50,606 bases of DNA from a virus: IMG/VR virus record IMGVR_UViG_3300000956_000084, positions 1 through 50,606 of that record. One strand, written 5' to 3'. The position numbers were made by a program, and so were the translations under genes. This document shows positions 45,600-50,606 of this stretch, one piece after another. Every line of letters starts with the position of its first letter. Positions within the stretch are counted from its first letter, which is position 1. The notes below the pieces were generated by a model, which saw only the letters and a list, made by a program, of their open reading frames with translations, made no database searches and was not told the DNA's origin.

Positions 45600-45785
45600 T
45601 TACGCGCGGACCAGGCTGGCGAGGCCGACCAGCTGGGAGCGGGAGGCCCGCAGCACCTGGCCGCTCTTCGAGTCGCCGACCCGGTTCGGGTCGCCCGCCT
45701 CGGGCACGTAGAGACAGTCGTTCTGGGCTCCGGAGAACGTGGACTTGCGGAAGGTGTCGCCGTCGAATTCCAGGGTGAGTTCCAT
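45600..45785 (-). CDS. DUF397 protein, 61 aa
   Basis: FRKSTFSGAQNDCLYVPEAG, DPNRVGDSKSGQVLRASRSQ matches the DUF397 signature (W/F-x-K-S-x-x-S-x-x-x-x-x-C-V-E-V-A ... V-x-D-S-K). These small proteins occur in Streptomyces and relatives, usually beside an XRE-type regulator (WhiJ-like) and linked to development or toxin-antitoxin-like control. Here it stands alone, on the strand opposite its neighbours. ATG 45785 has no ribosome-binding site but is 6 nt after TACACT, predicting a leaderless mRNA. It may interfere with host regulators. Family call firm, role inferred. Confidence 0.75.
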   Translation of the reverse strand: MELTLEFDGDTFRKSTFSGAQNDCLYVPEAGDPNRVGDSKSGQVLRASRSQLVGLASLVRA

Positions 45786-45791
45786 GCGCAC

Positions 45792-45820
45792 AGTGTAGTG
45801 GCGGTGGCGGACGGTGGTTG
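45792..45820 (-). promoter_or_regulatory. Leaderless promoter of the DUF397 gene
   Basis: TACACT on the minus strand (45797-45792) lies 6 nt before the ATG at 45785. The -35 region (about 45815-45820) is weak. The divergent repeat-family promoter 45846-45875 is 26 nt away, so the two may share control. Confidence 0.5.
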
Positions 45821-45845
45821 TGGGAGATTCGCTGGGATCCCGTAG

Positions 45846-45875
45846 TTGACACCCACATCGCCCATGGGCTACTCT
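45846..45875 (+). promoter_or_regulatory. Repeat-family promoter/operator
   Basis: TTGACA (45846-45851), 18-nt spacer with CCCAC and ATGGGC arms, TACTCT (45870-45875), then the leader GGAACAACCCCAACCGGGAA GGACCC before the ATG at 45918. Confidence 0.9.
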
Positions 45876-45917
45876 TCTCTTATCAGCAGGAACAACCCCA
45901 ACCGGGAAGGACCCCCA

Positions 45918-46274
45918 ATGACCGCCACGCTCCTCGCCCAGGCTCCCAACTTCTTCGGTCTCACCGGTCGTCAGGCCATCGGCCGTCGTCAGGTTGCCGT
46001 GGCCACCGACTACGCGGGCGCCGTCACCGTGCTCTACCGCGCGGCCGACCAGTACTGGAATGTCGTCACCCGCGACGTGCGGAACGCGTTCACCCACGGC
46101 TCCGAGGCTGGCGCCTCGGCGTCCATCTGGTTCGACCGCCACGAGAGCCGCTACGTCGTGGACTACTGCGACCGCGACGGCGTCCGTGTCGAGGCGGGCC
46201 GTGCCCACGGGCTCGGCGCCGCTATCGGCATCGCGACCTCCACCACCACTCACCAGTGGGCAGAGTCCCGGTGA
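45918..46274 (+). CDS. Hypothetical protein, 118 aa
   Basis: ATG 45918 follows the shared leader. Mixed fold: VAVATDYAGAVTVLYRAADQ, YWNVVTRDVRNAFTHGSEAG, ASIWFDRHESRYVVDYCDRD, ending in a helix (HGLGAAIGIATSTTTHQW). No family recognised. A complete cassette, since a terminator follows at 46283. Confidence 0.55.
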   Translation: MTATLLAQAPNFFGLTGRQAIGRRQVAVATDYAGAVTVLYRAADQYWNVVTRDVRNAFTHGSEAGASASIWFDRHESRYVVDYCDRDGVRVEAGRAHGLGAAIGIATSTTTHQWAESR

Positions 46275-46282
46275 CAGACCAC

Positions 46283-46321
46283 ACGCGGGAGGGCCCGTCT
46301 ACCCGGCGGGCCATCCCGCGT
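46283..46321 (+). terminator. Terminator hairpin
   Basis: ACGCGGGA (46283-46290) pairs with TCCCGCGT (46314-46321), and GGCCCG (46292-46297) with CGGGCC (46307-46312), with one mismatch. It lies 9 nt after the stop at 46274. Confidence 0.75.
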
Positions 46322-46349
46322 GTCGCCGAACGGGAGCCGTGGATGGGTG

Positions 46350-46378
46350 TTGACACCCATTACGATATGGGGTAGCGT
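46350..46378 (+). promoter_or_regulatory. Repeat-family promoter/operator with extra hairpin
   Basis: TTGACA (46350-46355), 17-nt spacer with CCCAT and ATGGGG arms, TAGCGT (46373-46378). ATGGGTG (46343-46349) also pairs with CACCCAT (46353-46359) around a TTGA loop, adding a symmetric half-site. Confidence 0.85.
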
Positions 46379-46419
46379 TGCTGTCAACGGGAACAACCCA
46401 TCGGGAAGGACCAACCGAG

Positions 46420-46809
46420 ATGATCACCGCGACCGTCGCTCAGGACGCCACCACCGAGCTGCCCGCCATCGTCAATTGCACACGCTGCGGCCGCGCCCTA
46501 AAGGACGCCAAGAGCCGTGAGCGCGGCCGTGGTCCGGTCTGTGAGCGCAAGTACCGCGCCGCCATCGACGAGGCCACCAAGCTCACCTCGGCGAGCATGG
46601 TCGGTCGCGCGCTGGCGCTGGTCGCGAACGGCGGAGTGGTCAAGAACGGCTCGGACAGCTTCTACACGGTCACCACCGAGGGTGGGACCTACCGCACCGA
46701 CCGGACCCTGTGCACCTGCCAGGCTGGCCAGAACGGACGCCCGTGCTACCACCTGGTGGCCGTCGTGTTGCTGGAGGTCAAGGCCGTCAGGCCGTCACCG
46801 GTGAGCTAG
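46420..46809 (+). CDS. DUF6011/SWIM-type zinc-binding protein, 129 aa
   Basis: ATG 46420 follows GGGAAGGACCAACCGAG. CTRCGRALKDAKSRERGRGP, VCERKY is the CxxC ... G-P-V-C zinc pattern of the phage DUF6011 family (residues 20-45). LCTCQAGQNGRPCYHLVAVV near residues 99-118 fits a SWIM zinc finger (CxC ... CxH), which binds DNA or protein. Two metal sites in such a short protein suggest a DNA- or RNA-binding factor. Confidence 0.7.
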   Translation: MITATVAQDATTELPAIVNCTRCGRALKDAKSRERGRGPVCERKYRAAIDEATKLTSASMVGRALALVANGGVVKNGSDSFYTVTTEGGTYRTDRTLCTCQAGQNGRPCYHLVAVVLLEVKAVRPSPVS

Positions 46810-46815
46810 GTCACA

Positions 46816-46850
46816 ACGGCCACCGTGGGGTTGACACCCACGGTGGCCGT
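46816..46850 (+). terminator. 14-bp terminator hairpin with a promoter -35 in its loop
   Basis: ACGGCCACCGTGGG (46816-46829) pairs perfectly with CCCACGGTGGCCGT (46837-46850) around the 7-nt loop GTTGACA. It begins 7 nt after the stop at 46809. The loop contains the -35 hexamer of the next promoter. Confidence 0.85.
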
Positions 46851-46860
46851 GGGTTAGAGT
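46831..46860 (+). promoter_or_regulatory. Repeat-family promoter/operator
   Basis: TTGACA (46831-46836), 18-nt spacer with CCCAC and GTGGGT arms, TAGAGT (46855-46860). The shared leader leads to ATG 46906. The -35 lies in the loop of the terminator at 46816-46850. Confidence 0.9.
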
Positions 46861-46905
46861 TCTTACATCACCAAGGAACAACCCCCCGAGGGAAGGACCA
46901 AGATC

Positions 46906-47115
46906 ATGGCATACCACCCCACCACCACGGGAAGCCTGCCCCGCGACCTCGCCGCCCTCATGGCCGACCTGAACGACCTGGGCACAGCGAAGCACAACGC
47001 GGCCGTGGCCAAGGGTCACGACACCCTGGAGGGGCGCGGCTACGAGGCCCAGAGCCACGCCTACCTGAACGCCGCCGTCTGGGTGCAGGAGCTGCTGGAC
47101 GCGCACGCGAGGTAG
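46906..47115 (+). CDS. Small helical protein, 69 aa
   Basis: ATG 46906 follows GGGAAGGACCAAGATC. One helical hairpin is likely: LPRDLAALMADLNDLGTAKH, YEAQSHAYLNAAVWVQELL. No family recognised. A complete cassette between promoter 46831 and terminator 47123. Confidence 0.55.
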   Translation: MAYHPTTTGSLPRDLAALMADLNDLGTAKHNAAVAKGHDTLEGRGYEAQSHAYLNAAVWVQELLDAHAR

Positions 47116-47122
47116 TGGGACC

Positions 47123-47144
47123 GGGGCCCGAGAAATCGGGCCCC
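47123..47144 (+). terminator. Terminator hairpin
   Basis: GGGGCCCG (47123-47130) pairs with CGGGCCCC (47137-47144), loop AGAAAT, just after the stop at 47115. Confidence 0.8.
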
Positions 47145-47153
47145 ATCACCCTG

Positions 47154-47183
47154 TTGACACCCACGGTCCGCGTGGGGTACAGT
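47154..47183 (+). promoter_or_regulatory. Repeat-family promoter/operator
   Basis: TTGACA (47154-47159), 18-nt spacer with CCCAC and GTGGGG arms, TACAGT (47178-47183); a near-consensus copy. Leader GGAACAACCCGCCAGGGAAG then GACCC precedes ATG 47229. Confidence 0.92.
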
Positions 47184-47228
47184 AGTCACATCAGCAAGGA
47201 ACAACCCGCCAGGGAAGGACCCAAGATC

Positions 47229-47414
47229 ATGACCGACAGGCTGCAGCTCACCAACAAGATCCACACCGCCGCAGAGACGGGCACCGTGGGCAACCTGCGG
47301 GACCGGAACGGCCGCTGGGCCCGCACCACCTGCGGCACCCGCAACGCCAAGACGCGCCCGCACTACGTGGACGCCGAGGCGTCGGTGACCTGCATCAAGT
47401 GCCTGGCCGACTGA
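47229..47414 (+). CDS. Small zinc-finger-like protein, 61 aa
   Basis: ATG 47229 follows the shared leader. NLRDRNGRWARTTCGTRNAK and VTCIKCLAD provide Cys at about residue 35 and a C-terminal CIKC pair, a partial zinc ribbon. Function unknown. The terminator 47419-47453 completes the cassette. Confidence 0.55.
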   Translation: MTDRLQLTNKIHTAAETGTVGNLRDRNGRWARTTCGTRNAKTRPHYVDAEASVTCIKCLAD

Positions 47415-47418
47415 CCTC

Positions 47419-47453
47419 GTGGCTGGCGCCCCGCTTCCTCGGGCGCCAGCCAC
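47419..47453 (+). terminator. Terminator hairpin (shared loop type)
   Basis: GTGGCTGGCGCCC (47419-47431) pairs with GGGCGCCAGCCAC (47441-47453), 13 bp. The loop and adjoining bases (GCCCCGCTTCCTCGGGCG) are identical to those of the terminator at 49521-49557. Confidence 0.85.
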
Positions 47454-47499
47454 CTCCTGATCACCTTGACACGTTTCAACCTCACACCCGGAGAAGATC

Positions 47500-47793
47500 A
47501 TGAGAGTGCCCCACAACGTCGAGCTGGTGGACGGGCGCCCCGACGGCCCCGAGCCGCCGACCCGCTACCGCGTGTACTGGACCAACCTTCCCGGTAGCGC
47601 ACTCAAGTCCTTCGGTGTCGTCGACACCATCGGCCACGAGCGCGGCCTACCGCTGCAGGACTTCGTGGTGCTCGACGCCCAGCAGTCCGACGGCCGCCGA
47701 CACGCCCAGCGCGTGGCCGACGCGGCGAACACCCTGCACGCCACCGCCACCCTGCTGGGACTCAAGATCACCGCGCAGGGGGTCCAGCTGTGA
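47500..47793 (+). CDS. Hypothetical protein, 97 aa
   Basis: ATG 47500 follows CCGGAGAAGATC. Beta-type N-terminus (TRYRVYWTNLPGSALKSFGV) and helical C-terminus (DGRRHAQRVADAANTLHATA). A TTGACA at 47466 upstream has no matching -10, so its promoter is unclear. Start of a six-gene run to 49076. Confidence 0.5.
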   Translation: MRVPHNVELVDGRPDGPEPPTRYRVYWTNLPGSALKSFGVVDTIGHERGLPLQDFVVLDAQQSDGRRHAQRVADAANTLHATATLLGLKITAQGVQL

Positions 47794-48206
47794 ACTCGCG
47801 CAACCTGATCAGCCGCGTGCCGGACGACCGGCTGGCCAAGCTTCCCGTGTACGCGCAGGACGAGATCAACATGGCCCGCCGGTACATCGCCGAGCTGGAG
47901 GCCGAACTGTCCGCGCTCGTGGACCCCGACCACTCGGCAACCACCCACGTGGACCCGCACGCGGACCGCCCGAAGCCCATCGGTGACAACCCCACCGTTC
48001 GCCACCGCCTCGCCGACGGGAGCGAAATCGAGGTGACCTGTCACCCGCACAAGGTCACGGTGAGCGCCAGCGAAAAGAGCTTCCATCAGCGGATGGTCAT
48101 CGTCCCGCAGGTGTCGAACGTCGTGGACGTGGTGCTGGCCGACTGGACCGCCTGGCCGCAGGACCCGCGCCCGAAGCTCTCCGACGTCTGGAGAGTGCAA
48201 CGGTGA
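47790..48206 (+). CDS. Hypothetical protein, 138 aa
   Basis: GTG 47790 overlaps the upstream stop (GTGA). Helical start (AKLPVYAQDEINMARRYIAE, LEAELSALVDPDHSATT) and beta-type rest (ADGSEIEVTCHPHKVTVSAS, VVDVVLADWTAWPQDPRPKL). No family recognised. Confidence 0.5.
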   Translation: MNSRNLISRVPDDRLAKLPVYAQDEINMARRYIAELEAELSALVDPDHSATTHVDPHADRPKPIGDNPTVRHRLADGSEIEVTCHPHKVTVSASEKSFHQRMVIVPQVSNVVDVVLADWTAWPQDPRPKLSDVWRVQR

Positions 48207-48484
48207 TTCCATCTGGTCGGCACCCTTTGCGTTTCGCCACGGGCGGGCAGCCATGGCGCGTGGCGCCTCTCCACGAGCACGCCGACATGAGCACACCTGT
48301 GGCCAGCCTCTGGGCGTGGCGACTGGGAGATGACGGCTCCGTCGTGCTGCAGTCTGACGACGGCGACGTCACCATTCCGGCCGACTGTCTCACCTCGGTG
48401 GCCAACGGCCTGATCGCGGTGCACGTCCTCAACGGCCGACCCGACGTCCCGGGAATCCGGGCGACCCAACCGAAAGGATCATGA
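48203..48484 (+). CDS. Hypothetical protein, 93 aa
   Basis: GTG 48203 overlaps the upstream stop (GTGA). Mostly beta-type (VASLWAWRLGDDGSVVLQSD, DGDVTIPADCLTSVANGLIA). Function unknown. Confidence 0.45.
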   Translation: MIPSGRHPLRFATGGQPWRVAPLHEHADMSTPVASLWAWRLGDDGSVVLQSDDGDVTIPADCLTSVANGLIAVHVLNGRPDVPGIRATQPKGS

Positions 48485-48485
48485 A

Positions 48486-48614
48486 GTGACCGACCACGTG
48501 GACCTGTCCGGCATGACCGACGCCGAAAAGGCCGACCTCTACGCCAAGCAGGTGCAGGAGATGAAGGACCGCCAGCCCACTGGCCAGGACAGTGGCGACA
48601 CCACGGCCCGTTAG
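48486..48614 (+). CDS. Small helical protein, 42 aa
   Basis: GTG 48486 follows AAAGGATCATGAA. DLSGMTDAEKADLYAKQVQE is a clear helix with an acidic tail (TGQDSGDTTAR). Overlaps the following membrane gene by 23 nt. Function unknown. Confidence 0.5.
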   Translation: MTDHVDLSGMTDAEKADLYAKQVQEMKDRQPTGQDSGDTTAR

Positions 48615-48762
48615 AAGGGCCCTGCGTCGCGCTGGCGGCCTCCTGGCCATCCTGGTGGCCGCCAGCGCGTTCCTGCTGCTGCTCGCCGTCCTGGCCTTCG
48701 CTGCGGCCTTCCTGGGCGGCCCGTTGTTCGTTGACCTCCTCCGGTCCCTTCACGAAAGGTGA
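48592..48762 (+). CDS. Small membrane protein, 56 aa
   Basis: GTG 48592 in the frame giving a basic N-terminus (ATPRPVRRALRRAGG) and a long hydrophobic segment (LLAILVAASAFLLLLAVL and FAAAFLGGPLF), ending LLRSLHER; one or two membrane passes. Stop overlaps the ribosome-binding site of the next gene (GAAAGGTGATC). Function unknown. Confidence 0.5.
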   Translation: MATPRPVRRALRRAGGLLAILVAASAFLLLLAVLAFAAAFLGGPLFVDLLRSLHER

Positions 48763-48764
48763 TC

Positions 48765-49076
48765 ATGGCTAGATCAGCTGACCGCAGGTCGCGGTCCAAC
48801 CGGAATGATCGCGGTTCCACCTACTCGCGCCGACGCCGCCGAGAGTGGCTGGTGGAGCACTTCGGCGACGGCGAGTTCGTGGCCTGCTTCCGCCAGGAGT
48901 CGCCCCACTGCCTGTACGTGCTCGACGTCACTAACGTCTCGCCGGACCGGCTGGTCCTCGGCGTGAACGGCGGGAGCTACCGGCGAGGGAACATCCAACC
49001 GGCGTGCCTGCCGTGCCAGTGCTACCAGGGCGGTCAGGTGGGGCCGGTCCAGAAGTCGCTGCGCCGGAGCGGTTGA
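48765..49076 (+). CDS. HNH-like endonuclease, degenerate, 103 aa
   Basis: CFRQESPHCLYVLDVTNVSP, DRLVLGVNGGSYRRGNIQPA, CLPCQCYQGG follows the HNH/McrA order: a Cys-Cys finger, a beta-hairpin with DR, GGxYxxxNIxPAC and a final CxxC. The usual first catalytic His is not seen (DVTNVSPDR), so activity is doubtful. The N-terminus is very basic (SADRRSRSNRNDRG). ATG 48765 follows GAAAGGTGATC; GTG 48759 is an alternative. The TGA stop lies within the next -35 box. Confidence 0.6.
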   Translation: MARSADRRSRSNRNDRGSTYSRRRRREWLVEHFGDGEFVACFRQESPHCLYVLDVTNVSPDRLVLGVNGGSYRRGNIQPACLPCQCYQGGQVGPVQKSLRRSG

Positions 49077-49102
49077 CACCCACTACGGCCGTGGGCTACT
49101 CT
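49073..49102 (+). promoter_or_regulatory. Repeat-family promoter/operator
   Basis: TTGACA (49073-49078), 18-nt spacer with CCCAC and GTGGGC arms, TACTCT (49097-49102). The TGA stop of the HNH-like gene lies within TTGACA. Leader GGAACAACTCC ... GAGAAGGACCATCAG. Confidence 0.9.
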
Positions 49103-49144
49103 ATCCACACAACGGAACAACTCCACAGAGAGAAGGACCATCAG

Positions 49145-49516
49145 ATGACCGCCATCTACGGCCACAACCGCCGCACCAACCGCAACGAGACCGGCGAGTT
49201 CTTCGAGATCACCATCACCCAGCCCCGGGCGCGCGTGATCTACGTCCGCCTCGGCGACATGGACGGCGAGGTCGTGAGCATCCCGGCTGCGCTTCGAGGC
49301 TCCCTGGCCAAGATCCCCAGCGGACTGCAGGACTTCAAGATCCTGGACCGGGTCACGGTGTCCCGCACCGACGGCCGCCGCGTCACCACCGGCGAGATTC
49401 ACTCTCTCGTCTTCGAGCGCCAGGGCTGCGGACGCGGGATCATGATCAAAGATGATCACTCCAGCCTCTCCGTCTGGATGCCGCTCCGCGATGTAACCGT
49501 CACTCCGGCCGACTGA
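49145..49516 (+). CDS. Hypothetical protein, 123 aa
   Basis: ATG 49145 follows the shared leader. Beta-rich: GEFFEITITQPRARVIYVRL, DMDGEVVSIPAALRGSLA, LQDFKILDRVTVSRTDGRRV, GIMIKDDHSSLSVWMPLRDV. Possibly a small beta barrel. No family recognised. Terminator at 49521 completes the cassette. Confidence 0.55.
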   Translation: MTAIYGHNRRTNRNETGEFFEITITQPRARVIYVRLGDMDGEVVSIPAALRGSLAKIPSGLQDFKILDRVTVSRTDGRRVTTGEIHSLVFERQGCGRGIMIKDDHSSLSVWMPLRDVTVTPAD

Positions 49517-49520
49517 GACC

Positions 49521-49557
49521 ACAGCCCCCCGCCCCGCTTCCTCGGGCGGGGGGCTGT
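49521..49557 (+). terminator. Terminator hairpin (shared loop type)
   Basis: ACAGCCCCCCGCCC (49521-49534) pairs with GGGCGGGGGGCTGT (49544-49557), 14 bp. It shares the loop and flanks GCCCCGCTTCCTCGGGCG with the terminator at 47419-47453. Confidence 0.85.
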
Positions 49558-49596
49558 CCCCTGTCTCCAGTCGCCGAGGTGGACCCCCTCGGGTAG

Positions 49597-49626
49597 TTGA
49601 CACCCACGGCGAGGGTGGGATACTGT
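49597..49626 (+). promoter_or_regulatory. Repeat-family promoter/operator
   Basis: TTGACA (49597-49602), 18-nt spacer with CCCAC and GTGGGA arms, TACTGT (49621-49626). Leader GGAACAACCCCCCGGGAAGG, then ACCACAGACC before ATG 49669. Confidence 0.92.
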
Positions 49627-49668
49627 GGAACACAGCAAGGAACAACCCCCCGGGAAGGACCACAGACC

Positions 49669-50100
49669 ATGAGCAAGCTCCCCCGCCGCAAGGCCCCCGC
49701 CCACGCCGGACACTTCACCTCGCACAGCTGGAGGAGCATCGGCCACCAGTTCGGCCGCGCCATCCACGACCAGCCGTCAATTGGGTGGATGGGCCAGCAC
49801 GATCTGTCCGTCGAGCTGTGGCGCGTTGTCAAACACTGGGACTTCGAAAGCGCCGCGTCCGCCGTCGAGGCCGCAGCCAGCCACCTGCCGGTGCTGATCA
49901 CTTGGACCAACCCGTTCATGGACAAGGTGGAGGTGCACACGGGCTACGCCATCGTGGAGTACGTGGCCATGAGCCCCGCGTCGGACCCGCGCCTACGGCT
50001 GCGCTACTCCGGTTTCTGCCACTACGTCTACGCGTCGCAGGTGCGCACCATCGAGCAAGTGGGCGTGACCGCGACCTACGAGTCGGCCCCCGCCTCGTAG
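49669..50100 (+). CDS. Hypothetical protein, 143 aa
   Basis: ATG 49669 follows the shared leader. Basic, His-rich N-terminus (SKLPRRKAPAHAGHFTSHSW), helix (FESAASAVEAAASHL) and beta-type remainder (VLITWTNPFMDKVEVHTGYA, RYSGFCHYVYASQVRTIEQV). No family recognised. The stop lies one base before the next -35. Confidence 0.55.
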   Translation: MSKLPRRKAPAHAGHFTSHSWRSIGHQFGRAIHDQPSIGWMGQHDLSVELWRVVKHWDFESAASAVEAAASHLPVLITWTNPFMDKVEVHTGYAIVEYVAMSPASDPRLRLRYSGFCHYVYASQVRTIEQVGVTATYESAPAS

Positions 50101-50101
50101 G

Positions 50102-50131
50102 TTGACACCCACTAGCGCAGGGGGCTAGTAT
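50102..50131 (+). promoter_or_regulatory. Repeat-family promoter/operator
   Basis: TTGACA (50102-50107), 18-nt spacer with CCCAC and AGGGGG arms, TAGTAT (50126-50131). GCCCCC (50086-50091) pairs with GGGGGC (50120-50125), another terminator-promoter overlap. The shared leader leads to ATG 50174. Confidence 0.9.
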
Positions 50132-50173
50132 CGTGTCCTCAGCAAGGAACAACCCCCCAGGGAAGGACCACCG

Positions 50174-50470
50174 ATGATCACCACCAGTCCCGCCCACATC
50201 GCCCGCGACACGTGGACCGGCACCTGGACCCGCAGGGGTGTCCCGACCGGCTACCGCGCCGACAGCTTCACGGCCGCCGAACTGGCCACACTACTCGGGC
50301 GCGAGTTCGTGATCTGGGAGAGCGCGGGCCACATGCGTGGGAGTGGGGAGCTGTTCGTCCGGTCCCGCTACGTGTCCCAGGAGGACGGCACCCTGACCGG
50401 CTACGACTCCGATGGCCGCCGGGTCATCATCCACCCGTCCGCGCGAACCCTGCGCATCCTCACCAAGTAG
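50174..50470 (+). CDS. Hypothetical protein, 98 aa
   Basis: ATG 50174 follows GGGAAGGACCACCG. Sequence SFTAAELATLLGREFVIWES is a helix-strand unit; GELFVRSRYVSQEDGTLTGY and RRVIIHPSARTLRILTK are beta-type. No family recognised. Complete cassette with terminator 50479. Confidence 0.55.
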   Translation: MITTSPAHIARDTWTGTWTRRGVPTGYRADSFTAAELATLLGREFVIWESAGHMRGSGELFVRSRYVSQEDGTLTGYDSDGRRVIIHPSARTLRILTK

Positions 50471-50478
50471 CCCACCTC

Positions 50479-50506
50479 GGCGGGGCGGCCACCTGGTCGC
50501 CCCGCC
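50479..50506 (+). terminator. Terminator hairpin
   Basis: GGCGGGGCG (50479-50487) pairs with CGCCCCGCC (50498-50506), loop 10 nt, 8 nt after the stop at 50470. Confidence 0.8.
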
Positions 50507-50535
50507 CGGAACGACCTCACCAGGAAGGACCACGA

Positions 50536-50606
50536 GATGGACGAGAGCGGCAACGAGCGGGCCCTGAACCTCGCCAACGCACTGGCCCGCCGCTACGGCT
50601 GGGGGG
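50536..50606 (+). CDS. Hypothetical protein, 3' partial
   Basis: ATG 50536 follows CAGGAAGGACCACGAG, the end of the shared leader; only 23 codons are in the window (ESGNERALNLANALARRYGW). No repeat-family promoter lies before it, but a half leader (GGAACGACCTCACC) does. The downstream part of the gene is outside the window. Confidence 0.5.

Noticed and set aside
46271-46375. 34-codon frame starting GTG in overlap with the upstream stop, ending in the -10 box of the next promoter
   Set aside because: It runs through a strong terminator hairpin (46283-46321) and a promoter, so the open frame is most likely incidental.
47466-47471. TTGACA upstream of the 97-aa gene at 47500
   Set aside because: No TANNNT at 16-18 nt, no CCCAC/GTGGG arms and no shared leader; not counted as a family member.
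1-50606. Integrase, attP site, lysogeny repressor, CRISPR array or insertion sequence
   Set aside because: No tyrosine or serine recombinase motifs, no regularly spaced repeats with unique spacers, and no transposase were seen; short repeats here are promoters, leaders and terminators.

Overview
The window is a high-GC, gene-dense piece of a tailed, siphovirus-type actinobacteriophage genome. The evidence is an HK97-style capsid maturation protease, a major capsid protein, a long tape measure gene, terminase, a GH25 endolysin, ATGA/GTGA stop-start overlaps throughout, many GTG starts and consensus TTGACA/TANNNT promoters. A phage-borne DUF397 gene, a family largely confined to Streptomyces-like actinomycetes, and a collagen-like membrane protein point to Streptomyces or a close relative as host; this is inference. 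I see no integrase, no CRISPR array and no recognisable immunity repressor. The window cuts genes at both ends, and the portal gene and the N-terminus of the protease lie outside it, so this is part of a larger genome.

Layout. 2-1006 (+): C-terminal part of the capsid maturation protease. 1078-2996 (-): an island of small accessory genes between protease and capsid. 3090-21704 (+): two small genes, then capsid, virion proteins, head-tail connectors, tail chaperones, tape measure, minor tail proteins and holin-like or membrane genes, ending at a perfect bidirectional terminator (21773-21812). 21817-30464 (-): recombination and replication block with an ERF-type annealing protein, SSB, a homing-type HNH gene, winged-helix proteins and many small overlapping genes. 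30548-43245 (+): HNH gene, HTH replication protein, DnaC-like loader, membrane protein, GH25-PASTA endolysin, VRR-NUC nuclease, terminase, then small genes. 43144-44205: about 1 kb with no protein gene, driven by its own promoter and packed with hairpins, a tRNA-like element and a tRNA-Glu gene. 44277-50606 (+): small genes in promoter-leader-gene-terminator cassettes, including a Mom-like DNA-modification protein and, on the opposite strand, the DUF397 gene.

The most striking feature is a dispersed, nearly identical control element. At least 17 strong copies, plus four degenerate ones, lie on both strands. Each has TTGACA, 17-18 nt, then TANNNT, with an inverted repeat (CCCAC, 6-8 nt, GTGGG) filling the spacer. 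Most are followed by a conserved leader (GGAACAACCC, 3-5 nt, GGGAAGGACC) that carries the ribosome-binding site. Each copy feeds one small gene or a short operon, so one unknown trans-acting factor could control the accessory genes as a regulon. In several places the terminator hairpin of the upstream gene has the -35 box of the next promoter in its loop. A second promoter class places the start codon exactly 6 nt after the -10 box, which predicts leaderless mRNAs.

Function as a whole: the virion is built from the 3.8-19.6 kb genes and packaged by terminase. Lysis uses the 33.6 kb endolysin with one of the holin candidates. DNA metabolism relies on ERF/SSB, a helicase loader and VRR-NUC, with no polymerase seen. 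The many small cassettes probably adjust host physiology and defence.
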